Positions 7,347 to 15,387 of a stretch of 64,000 nt of DNA are shown here, piece after piece. Under the pieces are notes generated by a model. The model worked only from the letters and a program-made list of their open reading frames with translations. It was not told the origin of the DNA and did no database searches. The translations under genes and the position numbers were made by a program. Numbering within the stretch: position 1 is the stretch's first letter; each line of letters begins with the position of its first letter. Origin of the DNA: an uncultured Bacteroidales bacterium (lineage in GTDB: Bacteria; Bacteroidota; Bacteroidia; Bacteroidales; Paludibacteraceae). The stretch lies in the NCBI GenBank assembly GCA_902798965.1, contig CADBYS010000009.1:1-64000 (forward strand). The letters run 5' to 3'.

Positions 7347-9971
7347 ATGGAAGATCCGAAATTATTTAATGTTGAAGACTTTGAGCAACAAACAGTAGAG
7401 AACCAAGATCCGGTAACGTGCTTGGGTATGGAATTTGCTAACGACGAAGAACGCCGTGCATATTTCCGTGAAGAGTTGCGCAAGAAACTGCCGGAACTCC
7501 GTAAGATAGAAGGTTTCCCGATTGGAGAGGACGATGACATTATCGCGCTCTCCGATCCTCCATACTATACAGCATGTCCTAATCCGTGGCTCAACGATTT
7601 TATTGCAGAATGGGAGAATGAGAAAGAGCAATTGGTAGCAGAAGGGAAACGTGACCGCGATAAAATAGTTACCGAGCCGTATGCATCAGATGTAAGCGAG
7701 GGAAAGAATAATCCAATCTACATGGCACATTCATACCACACAAAAGTACCTCACCTTGCTATTATGCGCTATATACTGCATTATACCGAGCCCGGCGATA
7801 TTGTACTAGATGGTTTTTGTGGTACAGGGATGACTGGTGTTGCTGCTAACTTATGTGGCAATACAACTGTCGTAGATTCGCTAAAGACAAACAATAAAAA
7901 CTACGGGTGTCGCCATGCTCTGTGTTCAGATTTATCCCCGATAGCATCATTAATAGCCTCTTCGTATAATATAAACTGCGCAAAAGACCTATTAAAAAGG
8001 AAGCTATTAGAGGTATTAAACGAAGTTGATAAAGAATACGGTTGGATGTATGATGTAGAGTACAATGGGAAAAAAGGCAAGATGAACTATACTATATGGA
8101 GTGATTTCTTTGAATGTCCGAATTGTAACAACGATTCTACTTTTTGGAGTTATGCTATTGATTTGGACAAGGAAATTATCCATGATACTTTTAAGTGCTC
8201 TAAATGCGGAACACAATTAACTAAAAAAGATTTGATTAAATCGTGGAAAACTGAATATGATCCGCTGTTAGGTGAAACGACTTTACAGAGGAGAAAAGAT
8301 CCTGTGCTTATTAATTTTACATTAAATAACAAACGTGTTGAGATTCCTATACGATTATCAGACATAGAATTGTTAAAAAAAGTTGATTGTATAGATATAG
8401 CACCATACCAGACGTCTCTATTGCCTGATGGTGAAAAAACAGAGGCTATTAATCATGCTAATAATGTTAAATATCTCCATCAACTTTACACAAAGCGGAA
8501 TTACATTTATTTATCAGAAATTTATAAGAGGGTCAAGACGAATCCTATAATGACGGCTTGGTTGACATCTATTGTTCAAACTGCAAGTACAATGTATTCT
8601 TTTCGACTAAACAGGAAGAATGGAATAATGAAGGGAACACTTTACATACCCTCATTAATGACCGAATGCAATCCATATTTTTTATTAAAAAGCAAAATAG
8701 ATGGATTTATCGATTCCTGTTATGTTCCGAGGGGGAAAGGTGCCATCTCTATTGCTTCAGCAACAAATATGAACTTACTAAAAGCAGATAGCGTTGACTA
8801 TATTTTTGTTGATCCTCCCTTTGGTGCCAATTTAATGTATTCTGAGTTGAATTCAATATGGGAAGGTTGGATTCGAATTAAGACTAACAACAAGGATGAA
8901 GCTATCATCAATAAAGTACAAAACAAAAGCATTCATTCGTATCAGTCATTGATTAATCTCTCACTTCAAGAATTTTATCGCGTTCTAAAGCCAGGTAAGT
9001 GGTTGACGATGGAGTTTAGTAACACTTCTGCTTCTGTCTGGAATTCAATCCAAAATGCTTTACAAGGAGTTGGCTTTGTTATAGCAAATGTCGCATCAAT
9101 TGACAAAAAACAAGGATCTTATAATGCCATTACTTCAACTACAGCTGTTAAACAAGATCTTGTCATTACATGCTATAAACCATCTGATAGTTTCACGGTG
9201 CAATTTGAAAAATCCAGCGGTGTAGAGAACGTTTGGGTTTTTATTGAAGATTATCTGGAACACTTGCCCATTCACTTGAAGCAAGGCAATTCTACGACGA
9301 GTATTGTAGAGCGTAGTCCTAAGATACTTTATGATCGCGTAATTAGTTATTACGTACAACATGGTTATTCTATTCCATTAGACGCAGCTGAATTCCAAGC
9401 AGGTTTGCGCTTGCGTTATATTGAACGAGACGGGATGTTTTTTACGGCCCTGCAAGCAGCAGAATATGAAGAGAAGCGGAAGAACACTACTGACTTTGTG
9501 CCTATGGGATTACTCATTGATGGAGAAGCGAATGGTATTGCATGGCTGCGTCGCGAGTTAGAGAAACCGCAAACTTACAACGAACTGCAACCGAAGTGGA
9601 TGCAAGCACTCACAAACCAAAGGAAAGGCGATAAACTGATAGAGATGCGGACATTGCTCGAAGAGAATTTCATAGAGGAACCAGACGGCAAATGGCGCTT
9701 GCCTGATCCGGAGGAAGAAGCCGATTGTGAGAAAATGCGAATCAAAGGTCTTATGCGAGAGTTCGCCGCCTATGCAGAACAAGCTGCAAAATCAAAATCC
9801 AGACTCAAACTAGTTCGTCTCGAAGCTTTGCGCGAAGGATTCAAACAATGCTGGCAACAGAAAGCCTTTGAAACTATTGTTAACGTGGGAGATAAGATAC
9901 CCGAAGAGATGCTGCAAGAAGATGAAGTGCTCTTGCGCTATTATGACATTGCGTCACGCCGTGTACTCTGA
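7347..9971 (+). CDS. pglXI: PglXI-type adenine-specific DNA methyltransferase of BREX type 3
   Basis: The ATG at 7347 gives 874 residues. A GTG at 7341 overlapping the brxC stop would add two and cannot be excluded. An SAM-binding motif DGFCGTGMTG lies near 154-163 and the catalytic DPPF near 488-491, an amino-methyltransferase order with a roughly 325-residue insertion between them. The insertion carries a four-cysteine cluster (CPNC near 255, CSKC near 285). The C-terminal 250 residues are charged and helical. In BREX the methyltransferase marks host DNA at a non-palindromic site. The middle of the gene (about 7860-9330) is clearly more AT-rich than both ends and the neighbouring genes, as expected if a specificity region had been exchanged. 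Confidence 0.85.
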   Translation: MEDPKLFNVEDFEQQTVENQDPVTCLGMEFANDEERRAYFREELRKKLPELRKIEGFPIGEDDDIIALSDPPYYTACPNPWLNDFIAEWENEKEQLVAEGKRDRDKIVTEPYASDVSEGKNNPIYMAHSYHTKVPHLAIMRYILHYTEPGDIVLDGFCGTGMTGVAANLCGNTTVVDSLKTNNKNYGCRHALCSDLSPIASLIASSYNINCAKDLLKRKLLEVLNEVDKEYGWMYDVEYNGKKGKMNYTIWSDFFECPNCNNDSTFWSYAIDLDKEIIHDTFKCSKCGTQLTKKDLIKSWKTEYDPLLGETTLQRRKDPVLINFTLNNKRVEIPIRLSDIELLKKVDCIDIAPYQTSLLPDGEKTEAINHANNVKYLHQLYTKRNYIYLSEIYKRVKTNPIMTAWLTSIVQTASTMYSFRLNRKNGIMKGTLYIPSLMTECNPYFLLKSKIDGFIDSCYVPRGKGAISIASATNMNLLKADSVDYIFVDPPFGANLMYSELNSIWEGWIRIKTNNKDEAIINKVQNKSIHSYQSLINLSLQEFYRVLKPGKWLTMEFSNTSASVWNSIQNALQGVGFVIANVASIDKKQGSYNAITSTTAVKQDLVITCYKPSDSFTVQFEKSSGVENVWVFIEDYLEHLPIHLKQGNSTTSIVERSPKILYDRVISYYVQHGYSIPLDAAEFQAGLRLRYIERDGMFFTALQAAEYEEKRKNTTDFVPMGLLIDGEANGIAWLRRELEKPQTYNELQPKWMQALTNQRKGDKLIEMRTLLEENFIEEPDGKWRLPDPEEEADCEKMRIKGLMREFAAYAEQAAKSKSRLKLVRLEALREGFKQCWQQKAFETIVNVGDKIPEEMLQEDEVLLRYYDIASRRVL

Positions 9972-11419
9972 TGGAGAATAAACTGAACGAATATATTGCG
10001 TCGAAGATTACGACCGGTGCACAACTGACCATCGTAGTCAATCGAGATGGGTTCCTCGCGCAAGAGGATACCCGTCAAGAGATGATGGCTTGCGGTGTAG
10101 AACTCATCTCGGGTAGAGGACTTGAACTGCGCATTCAATTCGAACTTGCCAATTGGCATGCAGAGCGTGTGTGTCTGGTCATTCAACAGGAGTCGGATAT
10201 CATGCCGGATATTCGCGAGAATTATTCCTTATTATACTTCTCAATTTACTCGGATGTGCTATCTCGATACGATGAAGATATAATCCGATGTGGGGTATCC
10301 TACAGGCAGGCGGAATATTTATATTCACATCTACCGGCATACTTGCAGAATGCGATGCAGACCCGACTGGCGATTGCTGAAGCAGAAGCAATCTATGGGC
10401 AAGATCTTTCAAAGCAGAAACATACTTTGGAACAGATACCGCTTGATTGGAAGAATCCAGAGACCATACAAAATATATCGGAGATACTTTGCGAAGCATT
10501 CCGCACAGATTCATTTGAACAGATAGCCCATGAGATAGCTGTAATCAACTATAATTTTCAGTCATATCTCGACAAGGAATATGGTGCACTTAAATCTTCA
10601 TCCTACGTTGGACGACCAAAATTAGTATCAAAGATACTTCCTCATATTGCATACAAGCATGAGAAAAATGATAAGGTAGCGTTGATTGTTGTGGATGGTA
10701 TGAGTTATTGGCAGTACATTCTGTTGCGCCAAGAGTTGAAATTGTTTAATATGAATCCAAAAGACAATTTCACATTCTCATGGTTGCCGTCTATCACCCA
10801 ACTATCCCGTCAAGCCATATTCAGAGGGAATAATCCTTTAGAAGTATATACGCAGAACCATGATTCAGAAAGCCGATTATGGATGGAATTTTGGCAGTCT
10901 GGCAATAGGCAAAACAAAAAGATCCTACGTTCGGATATCAATTATTATTGGGGAGGTTTTCCTATCTTGGACATGCAGCCTTTGCGTCTCGCCTATGTAA
11001 ACAATGAGTTGGATGATTTTATGCATACTTGCCGCCATTACAGCGATTTGCATTCACTCACTACCAACTGGAGCAAACGAATGGCCAAGGTTCTTGCAAA
11101 TTTGCATGAGAAAGGATATACTATCTATATTACCTCTGACCACGGAAGTATATGTGCACTACCATGGCGCAGCCTAAAACAGGAAGAGAAAAATACGCTA
11201 CTGAGAACTAGTCGTGGCGCGCGGCATCTTATTTACGAAAAGCCGGAATACCTCAAAATGTTCTTGGAAAAGAATCAGGATATACAACCTACATTGCGCA
11301 CAAGCGAACGCTTTGCGGTATGGAAGAATGACATGTGCTTCCAAAACGAGAGCTTAATAACGCACGGCGGATCACATTTCATGGAAGTGATAGTGCCCTT
11401 TATAGAGATTGAACCATAA
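9971..11419 (+). CDS. pglZ: PglZ domain protein of BREX
   Basis: A 482-residue protein whose start overlaps the pglXI stop (TGATG). The PglZ domain is recognised by IVVDGMSYWQ (about 239-248), ITSDHGS (about 385-391) and the C-terminal HGGSHFMEVIVPFIEI, which carry the metal-binding residues of this alkaline-phosphatase-like fold. PglZ is a core BREX component. Many PglZ proteins are much longer, so this is a short form, but the domain itself looks complete with no broken motif. The N-terminal 220 residues are helical and unassigned. Overlaps at both ends indicate translational coupling within the operon. Confidence 0.85.
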   Translation: MENKLNEYIASKITTGAQLTIVVNRDGFLAQEDTRQEMMACGVELISGRGLELRIQFELANWHAERVCLVIQQESDIMPDIRENYSLLYFSIYSDVLSRYDEDIIRCGVSYRQAEYLYSHLPAYLQNAMQTRLAIAEAEAIYGQDLSKQKHTLEQIPLDWKNPETIQNISEILCEAFRTDSFEQIAHEIAVINYNFQSYLDKEYGALKSSSYVGRPKLVSKILPHIAYKHEKNDKVALIVVDGMSYWQYILLRQELKLFNMNPKDNFTFSWLPSITQLSRQAIFRGNNPLEVYTQNHDSESRLWMEFWQSGNRQNKKILRSDINYYWGGFPILDMQPLRLAYVNNELDDFMHTCRHYSDLHSLTTNWSKRMAKVLANLHEKGYTIYITSDHGSICALPWRSLKQEEKNTLLRTSRGARHLIYEKPEYLKMFLEKNQDIQPTLRTSERFAVWKNDMCFQNESLITHGGSHFMEVIVPFIEIEP

Positions 11420-12030
11420 TGGAAAAACATGTACTCATAAGCCAACGCATCCCTGTTTCTGTTATGGAACAGGCTATTCGTGCTATCTTGGATGGCTCAT
11501 ACTCGTATGAGTGGGCACTGGAGATGGCAAGAGCAGAGTATCAAGGTGAGAACCGTCAGAAGAAAGCAGCGACGTTCATAGGCCGTCTTACAGAGCGTAA
11601 TCCGTTGATGCCGTTCATTAAAGAGCATAAAGAGGAAACAATGCAGGCTTTGGCACATAGCGGCGATAGAGCTTTGGTGATGTCTGCTATTATTTGTGCA
11701 TCCTTTCCTTTCGGATATGATGTGTTGTGGATGTTTGGCAAATACTTCCATGTACAAGAGATTGTACCGTATCGTCTGCTCTCTGAGAAATTGGCGGAAT
11801 CCTATGGCACAAACCGGCAACTCTACGTCGGGCTAAGTGCTATTTTGCCGATGTTCAAAGAAGCCGGCATAATTGACCGGCCAAAAGATGGCATCTATAC
11901 CAAACCGCAGCTGAATATCCAATCCGATATATCAACGGAATTCTACAAGTTAGCATTCTTTATCAACAATCCGCTCAAGAATCCCAACGACGATTGGATG
12001 GATTCTCCATTCTTCGAGTTCTTGTACTAA
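11419..12030 (+). CDS. brxA: BrxA family protein (DUF1819)
   Basis: A 203-residue protein starting in a TAATG overlap with pglZ. The pattern fits BrxA/DUF1819: a short N-terminal strand, a helical W-A-L-E-M-A-R segment, K-K-A-A-T-F-I-G-R-L, and a long middle part with S-A-I-I-C-A-S-F-P-F-G-Y-D-V. BrxA is a small, possibly DNA-binding BREX protein. In type 3 systems it is the last gene, as here. No further BREX gene follows: no BrxHII helicase lies between pglXI and pglZ or downstream, and no BrxL or BrxB is present. Confidence 0.75.
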   Translation: MEKHVLISQRIPVSVMEQAIRAILDGSYSYEWALEMARAEYQGENRQKKAATFIGRLTERNPLMPFIKEHKEETMQALAHSGDRALVMSAIICASFPFGYDVLWMFGKYFHVQEIVPYRLLSEKLAESYGTNRQLYVGLSAILPMFKEAGIIDRPKDGIYTKPQLNIQSDISTEFYKLAFFINNPLKNPNDDWMDSPFFEFLY

Positions 12031-12270
12031 TCATTCCGGGTACATCATACCAAACCTCAAAGACGCATTGATAAAAGTGCTGGTATAATCAATATCCATT
12101 TGCCAACTAAAGATTCCACATCTTCACAAAATAGCATTATCCTAAACTTTTTTCTTAGCTTGTGACAAGATATAGCACTTTCTCGTGTTAACTTTGCAGC
12201 AGAAATCGGAAAGGTATGCACGCGCGCCTCTTCCGAACGCAAGTTTAACGGCTATTAAAAACACAAGATT
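12031..12270. promoter_or_regulatory. Intergenic region with promoter of the RhuM-type gene
   Basis: TAACTTTG at 12189-12196 is a good -7 element for the gene starting at 12271, but I see no well-spaced TTTG upstream. No terminator hairpin with a T-run follows brxA, so read-through from the BREX operon is possible. Confidence 0.5.
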
Positions 12271-13185
12271 ATGGCAAACGAGAACAAAGCAAGCGAGATT
12301 ACTCCTTTCACCCCCAGCGAAGAGAATGTAGTCGTCTATCGAACGGAAGACAGCACACTGGAATTAGATGTGCAATTGAAAGATGAAACAGTTTGGCTTA
12401 GTTTGAATCAAATGGCGATGCTCTTTGGAAGAGATAAGTCTGTTATTTCAAGGCACATAAAGGCAATCTTCCAGGAAGGGGAGTTAGCTTATGAGGCAAG
12501 TGTTGCAAAAAATGCAACAGTTCAAATGGAAGGTGATAGACAGGTTATACGCTACGTAGAATACTATAACCTAAATGTTATCATATCGGTAGGCTATCGT
12601 GTAAAATCGCAACGAGGCACATTATTCAGAATCTGGGCAACGAAAGTTCTTAAGGATTATTTATTACGAGGATATGCCGCCAACCAAAGGTTATTGGCAT
12701 TGGAAGAACGAGTAGATCGACGTATTGTGAAAATCGAGAATACTCTTGCCAAGCATCAAGAAAAGATCGACTTCTTCGTTCGTACGAACATCCCACCTGT
12801 AGAACAAGTGTTCTTTGACGGGCAATTCTTCGAGGCACGTGTGTTACTTGAGAATCTTATCAAGACTGCCACCAAGCGCGTGATCATGATTGACGGCTAT
12901 GTAGATGCCACAACCTTCGATATACTGGATGTACGTGCCAAAGGTGTTACTGCTGATATCTATTCCGACAGCGATTACAGGAGTTTGCGTGATATGCACA
13001 ACGCCTCCGCCGGCAAGCACCCCGTCACAACACACAAATGGTCAACCGCTTCCCACGACCGTTGGCTAATCATCGACGATACGCTCTACCACTGCGGACA
13101 CTCGTTCAAAGACATGGGCAAGAAGCTCTGCGCCATCATGCGCATGGGTGCAAGCCCGGAAGATATATTGAAGCAAGTGAGATAA
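12271..13185 (+). CDS. RhuM-like DNA-binding domain fused to a PLD-like HxR(x4)D domain
   Basis: This 304-residue protein has an N-terminal RhuM-type region (about 18-130: V-W-L-S-L-N-Q-M-A-M-L-F-G-R-D-K-S-V-I-S-R-H, then G-Y-R-V-K-S-Q-R-G), a coiled linker (about 135-165) and a C-terminal domain of about 125 residues. The last domain contains HDRWLIID near 260-267, which fits the phospholipase D HxK(x4)D spacing with Arg in place of Lys. The same C-terminal domain ends the ORF6N protein at 47127. The N-terminal part is likely to bind DNA. The PLD-like part may be a sensor or degenerate nuclease and its role is unknown. The gene sits directly after the BREX operon with its own -7 box. Confidence 0.8.
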   Translation: MANENKASEITPFTPSEENVVVYRTEDSTLELDVQLKDETVWLSLNQMAMLFGRDKSVISRHIKAIFQEGELAYEASVAKNATVQMEGDRQVIRYVEYYNLNVIISVGYRVKSQRGTLFRIWATKVLKDYLLRGYAANQRLLALEERVDRRIVKIENTLAKHQEKIDFFVRTNIPPVEQVFFDGQFFEARVLLENLIKTATKRVIMIDGYVDATTFDILDVRAKGVTADIYSDSDYRSLRDMHNASAGKHPVTTHKWSTASHDRWLIIDDTLYHCGHSFKDMGKKLCAIMRMGASPEDILKQVR

Positions 13186-13230
13186 GTAGCCTGCTCAAAT
13201 CGAATGTCTAACACCTAAAATTATATTATT

Positions 13231-13320
13231 ATGGATTCAATTATTGCTGTACTATTCGCTGCCGGTGAATTGGCGCTGTACATTTATCTGTTGGTGGGAC
13301 TAATCTCATCGTGTTTTTAG
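13231..13320 (+). CDS. Possible 29-residue single-span membrane peptide
   Basis: An ATG at 13231 opens a 29-codon frame. The product is MDSIIAVLFAAGELA, then a hydrophobic stretch Y-I-Y-L-L-V-G-L-I-S-S, ending C-F. It is almost entirely one predicted membrane helix with acidic residues at 2 and 13. It lies 45 bp after the RhuM-type gene with A/T-rich sequence before the start. Such peptides can be small toxins or membrane-protein partners, but chance cannot be excluded at this length. Nothing else in 13186-13498 is recognisable. Confidence 0.3.
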   Translation: MDSIIAVLFAAGELALYIYLLVGLISSCF

Positions 13321-13498
13321 CAATCTGCCAAAGAACCCGCTACGCGAAACGAAGAACAACTTCCAAAGACCACGAAAAGCGAAGCGAAGGGCATTTTACG
13401 AAGACCCCTTTACAACGAACCAAACGGACATGGTGCCTTCGGCAATGCAATCGCACGGATGCCACATGTGACATAAAAGCGATGCATGTCTTGGCTTT

Positions 13499-13533
13499 CC
13501 CCAAAGAGTGCGCTATGTTAGCGCTCTTTGGGG
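13499..13533. terminator. Strong hairpin between convergent genes
   Basis: CCCCAAAGAG followed by TG and CGCT, loop, then AGCG and CTCTTTGGGG, forms a 14-bp helix with a 2-nt bulge. It lies between the plus-strand RhuM region and the 3' end of the minus-strand gene at 13555. There is no T-run, so it may act as a bidirectional terminator or mRNA 3' stabiliser. Confidence 0.6.
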
Positions 13534-13554
13534 ACCCCGCATGTAAGGTAGAAT

Positions 13555-14754
13555 TCATTGACGGATATGCTGCGAAGAGCTTGTAATTGACTTCACGCCA
13601 CAGGCAATGAGGCGGGCGACTTCGTCTTGAACGGCAGGGTTGTAACGGCTCAGTTCATTCCATGCGCGGCGGAACTGATAGAGTTCATTTTTGGACGAAT
13701 AGTCGTTCTGCAGTCGCTCGGTGAGCCACTTGGCTATCGTAGATGGGGCGATGTTATAGCTGACATAGCCCAATTGACGCAGGGAATAGACAGCCACTGC
13801 CAGGCATTTATAGCGCTGCGGCTGCTTTTCTTGGTACTTAATATAGTCCAACAGGGCTTCTTGCTGTTCGTCCGTCACGTTTTTTGTCCAGAACGTGATC
13901 GGTTTCTTCGGCTTGATCTTCTCTTCCACAAATTCTATCCACCCGTTCACCCATTCGTCGAAGAGCTTGAGCTGCTCCTCAGGGAAATCTTTCATCTCCG
14001 GTTTGAGGTAGTAATAGTTGTTTTCCTCTTCGAGGATGAGTTGTTTGTATTCGGCTATCTTTCCCTTGGAAGCGGGGAAGAGTGCAGCCTGCTGTTGTGC
14101 GGTATCCCACAGCCAGTCCCAGTACCGCTGCATGATATCCGCGGCTTGCTCGCCATCAAAGACGCAGAGCGGTTCTTGTTGCTTGCCGTTTGTCATGTCT
14201 TCCGCAAGGTCGTGAACGAGTGCGGGATCTGTCCAAGCCATCGTGAGGAACCGTTGGCGCAAGGGTTCGGCTTGTGCGGCATTAAGGAGCCACTGGGCAA
14301 AAGGCATCGTCCACGGCACGAAGTCATAGATATGTTCACCGTATTGCTCGACCGCTATGCGGTGCATGTAGGTCTGAACTACATCCATCGCGATGCTCAA
14401 TTGGCGAATATTCGGGCAGAGAGTCCCGATGTTCACCTGCTCCTGAGAAAAGAGTTCGAGGTACGCCAGATCGAGTTGCTCCAGTTCGGCGGCAATATAC
14501 CCCCAATCGTCAGCAATCACTTCCTTCTCGTAGCGGATAAAGAACGGTTCGTAGTGCAACTGTTCGTCCAGAACAATCTCGCGGGACTCTTGTTCCGGGG
14601 TATTGATGAGCCGCACGCAAAGGATTGCCGCACCCAGGATGCCGCCAATCACGAGAGGTTCCTCCGTCGGTTCGGAGAACGTATAGATGAGTTTGCGCCC
14701 CTCGTAGCGCAGATGATCATCAAAGATATAGTCTTCAAGTAATGCTATTTTCAT
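13555..14754 (-). CDS. Hypothetical protein, 399 residues
   Basis: I do not recognise a family. The protein is soluble, acidic and rich in Gln, Trp and Tyr, with no signal peptide or membrane segment. The N-terminus (M-K-I-A-L-L-E-D-Y-I-F-D-D-H-L) and a middle region of helices with P-W-T-M-P-F-A-Q-W-L-L are followed by a distinct C-terminal region of about 110 residues (K-P-K-K-P-I-T-F-W-T-K-N, then a compact basic helical domain). The opposite strand also has a long open frame, but this one has a good ATG, normal amino-acid composition and fits downstream of the minus-strand promoter at 15027. It is probably transcribed with the hydrolase remnant upstream. Confidence 0.65.
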   Translation of the reverse strand: MKIALLEDYIFDDHLRYEGRKLIYTFSEPTEEPLVIGGILGAAILCVRLINTPEQESREIVLDEQLHYEPFFIRYEKEVIADDWGYIAAELEQLDLAYLELFSQEQVNIGTLCPNIRQLSIAMDVVQTYMHRIAVEQYGEHIYDFVPWTMPFAQWLLNAAQAEPLRQRFLTMAWTDPALVHDLAEDMTNGKQQEPLCVFDGEQAADIMQRYWDWLWDTAQQQAALFPASKGKIAEYKQLILEEENNYYYLKPEMKDFPEEQLKLFDEWVNGWIEFVEEKIKPKKPITFWTKNVTDEQQEALLDYIKYQEKQPQRYKCLAVAVYSLRQLGYVSYNIAPSTIAKWLTERLQNDYSSKNELYQFRRAWNELSRYNPAVQDEVARLIACGVKSITSSSQHIRQ

Positions 14755-14786
14755 TGTTGTAAAATTTCAATGGATGATTCGTTTTC

Positions 14787-14987
14787 TCATTTGGCCATAT
14801 ATCCATTATTCTCATTCAGTTTGCGCTCGATTTTGTTCAAGGTGTCGAAGAAACGATATGTGGCGATGATACGGAACTTATCTTCCGTCAGGCGAATAAG
14901 CGGAAGAAAGATCTCGTACGACACTCCCAAACCCGGAATGAGCAATAATGTCGGGGCTTTTTCGTTGCCTGTAATCTGAAAGTTCAT
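14787..14987 (-). pseudogene. Truncated alpha/beta hydrolase (N-terminal remnant)
   Basis: The frame encodes 66 residues. The first 42 have the typical start of an alpha/beta hydrolase: strand, T-L-L-L-I-P-G-L-G (oxyanion-loop region), then L-P-L-I-R-L-T-E-D-K-F-R-I-I-A. The family continues for some 200 more residues with the nucleophile elbow, all absent here. The last 24 residues (T-Y-R-F-F-D-T-L-N-K-I-E-R-K) look unrelated, so an internal deletion probably joined the start of the gene to its end or to another sequence. It keeps a promoter and start codon and could still be translated, but it cannot be an active hydrolase. Confidence 0.6.
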
Positions 14988-15026
14988 CTATTCGTTAATC
15001 ATAAAGGTATTTGCGTCGTTGCGGCG

Positions 15027-15034
15027 CAAAGATA
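15027..15034 (-). promoter_or_regulatory. -7 element for the minus-strand hydrolase remnant
   Basis: Read on the minus strand this is TATCTTTG, preceded by a T-rich stretch, with the ATG at 14987 about 40 bp downstream. It diverges from the plus-strand promoter at 15115. Confidence 0.6.
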
Positions 15035-15114
15035 CAAAAAAATAATGACATATGCAAATTTTCAGCAGAAAAAATCTTTTTTGCAAAGCAAATAGAATAA
15101 TTCAAAAAAAGTTG

Positions 15115-15122
15115 TATCTTTG
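15115..15122 (+). promoter_or_regulatory. -7 element of the structured leader before AbiE
   Basis: TATCTTTG at 15115-15122 follows an A-rich stretch. It starts a transcript about 240 bp before the second promoter of the AbiE pair, so it probably makes the structured RNA described next. Confidence 0.6.
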
Positions 15123-15127
15123 CAGCG

Positions 15128-15300
15128 TGATTAGGTGTTAAAGACTAAGAAGCAATCGTGCCCATGTGGCTAAGAAAAGGGAAGGCGGTCGGGGATACCA
15201 AGCTGACCGAGACGATTGCCCCTATCTCCATATATGTCCTACCTCAAAAACGCATGGATAGGACAAAGGTTTGTCAAATCAGGAACACTAAATGCAGAAA
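15128..15300 (+). ncRNA. Candidate structured RNA upstream of the AbiE pair
   Basis: GCAATCGT (15152-15159) pairs with ACGATTGC (15212-15219), enclosing two hairpins: GCC/GGC (15161-15170) and CGGTC/GACCG (15186-15209). This forms a three-way junction. A second element follows in which TAG at 15259-15261 can pair either in TGTCCTA/TAGGACA (15235-15265) or with CTAT near 15222, so two folds compete. I do not recognise a riboswitch family. A 111-codon frame from a GTG at 15158 crosses the region but has no family resemblance and overlaps abiEi out of frame. Confidence 0.45.
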
Positions 15301-15334
15301 AAATGCATTTACTGTGCGTGTTTTGACAAAAACA

Positions 15335-15366
15335 TTTGCATATCTCAGAAAAAAATCGTATCTTTG
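15335..15366 (+). promoter_or_regulatory. Promoter of the AbiE toxin-antitoxin pair
   Basis: TTTG at 15335-15338 and TATCTTTG at 15359-15366 are 20 bp apart. Its start site would fall near 15373, which excludes any abiEi start upstream of 15388. Confidence 0.75.
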
Positions 15367-15387
15367 CCGCGGATTTTTGGAAGATAT

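Noticed and set aside
3241..12030. Type I or type III restriction-modification, or DISARM
   Set aside because: No restriction subunit, specificity subunit or helicase is present. BrxC, PglZ and BrxA identify BREX.
13627..14742. 371-residue open frame on the plus strand opposite the hypothetical gene
   Set aside because: It is the mirror of the 399-residue minus-strand gene. Composition is poor in Lys and rich in Val, Leu and Cys, there is no promoter, and the minus frame has a better start.
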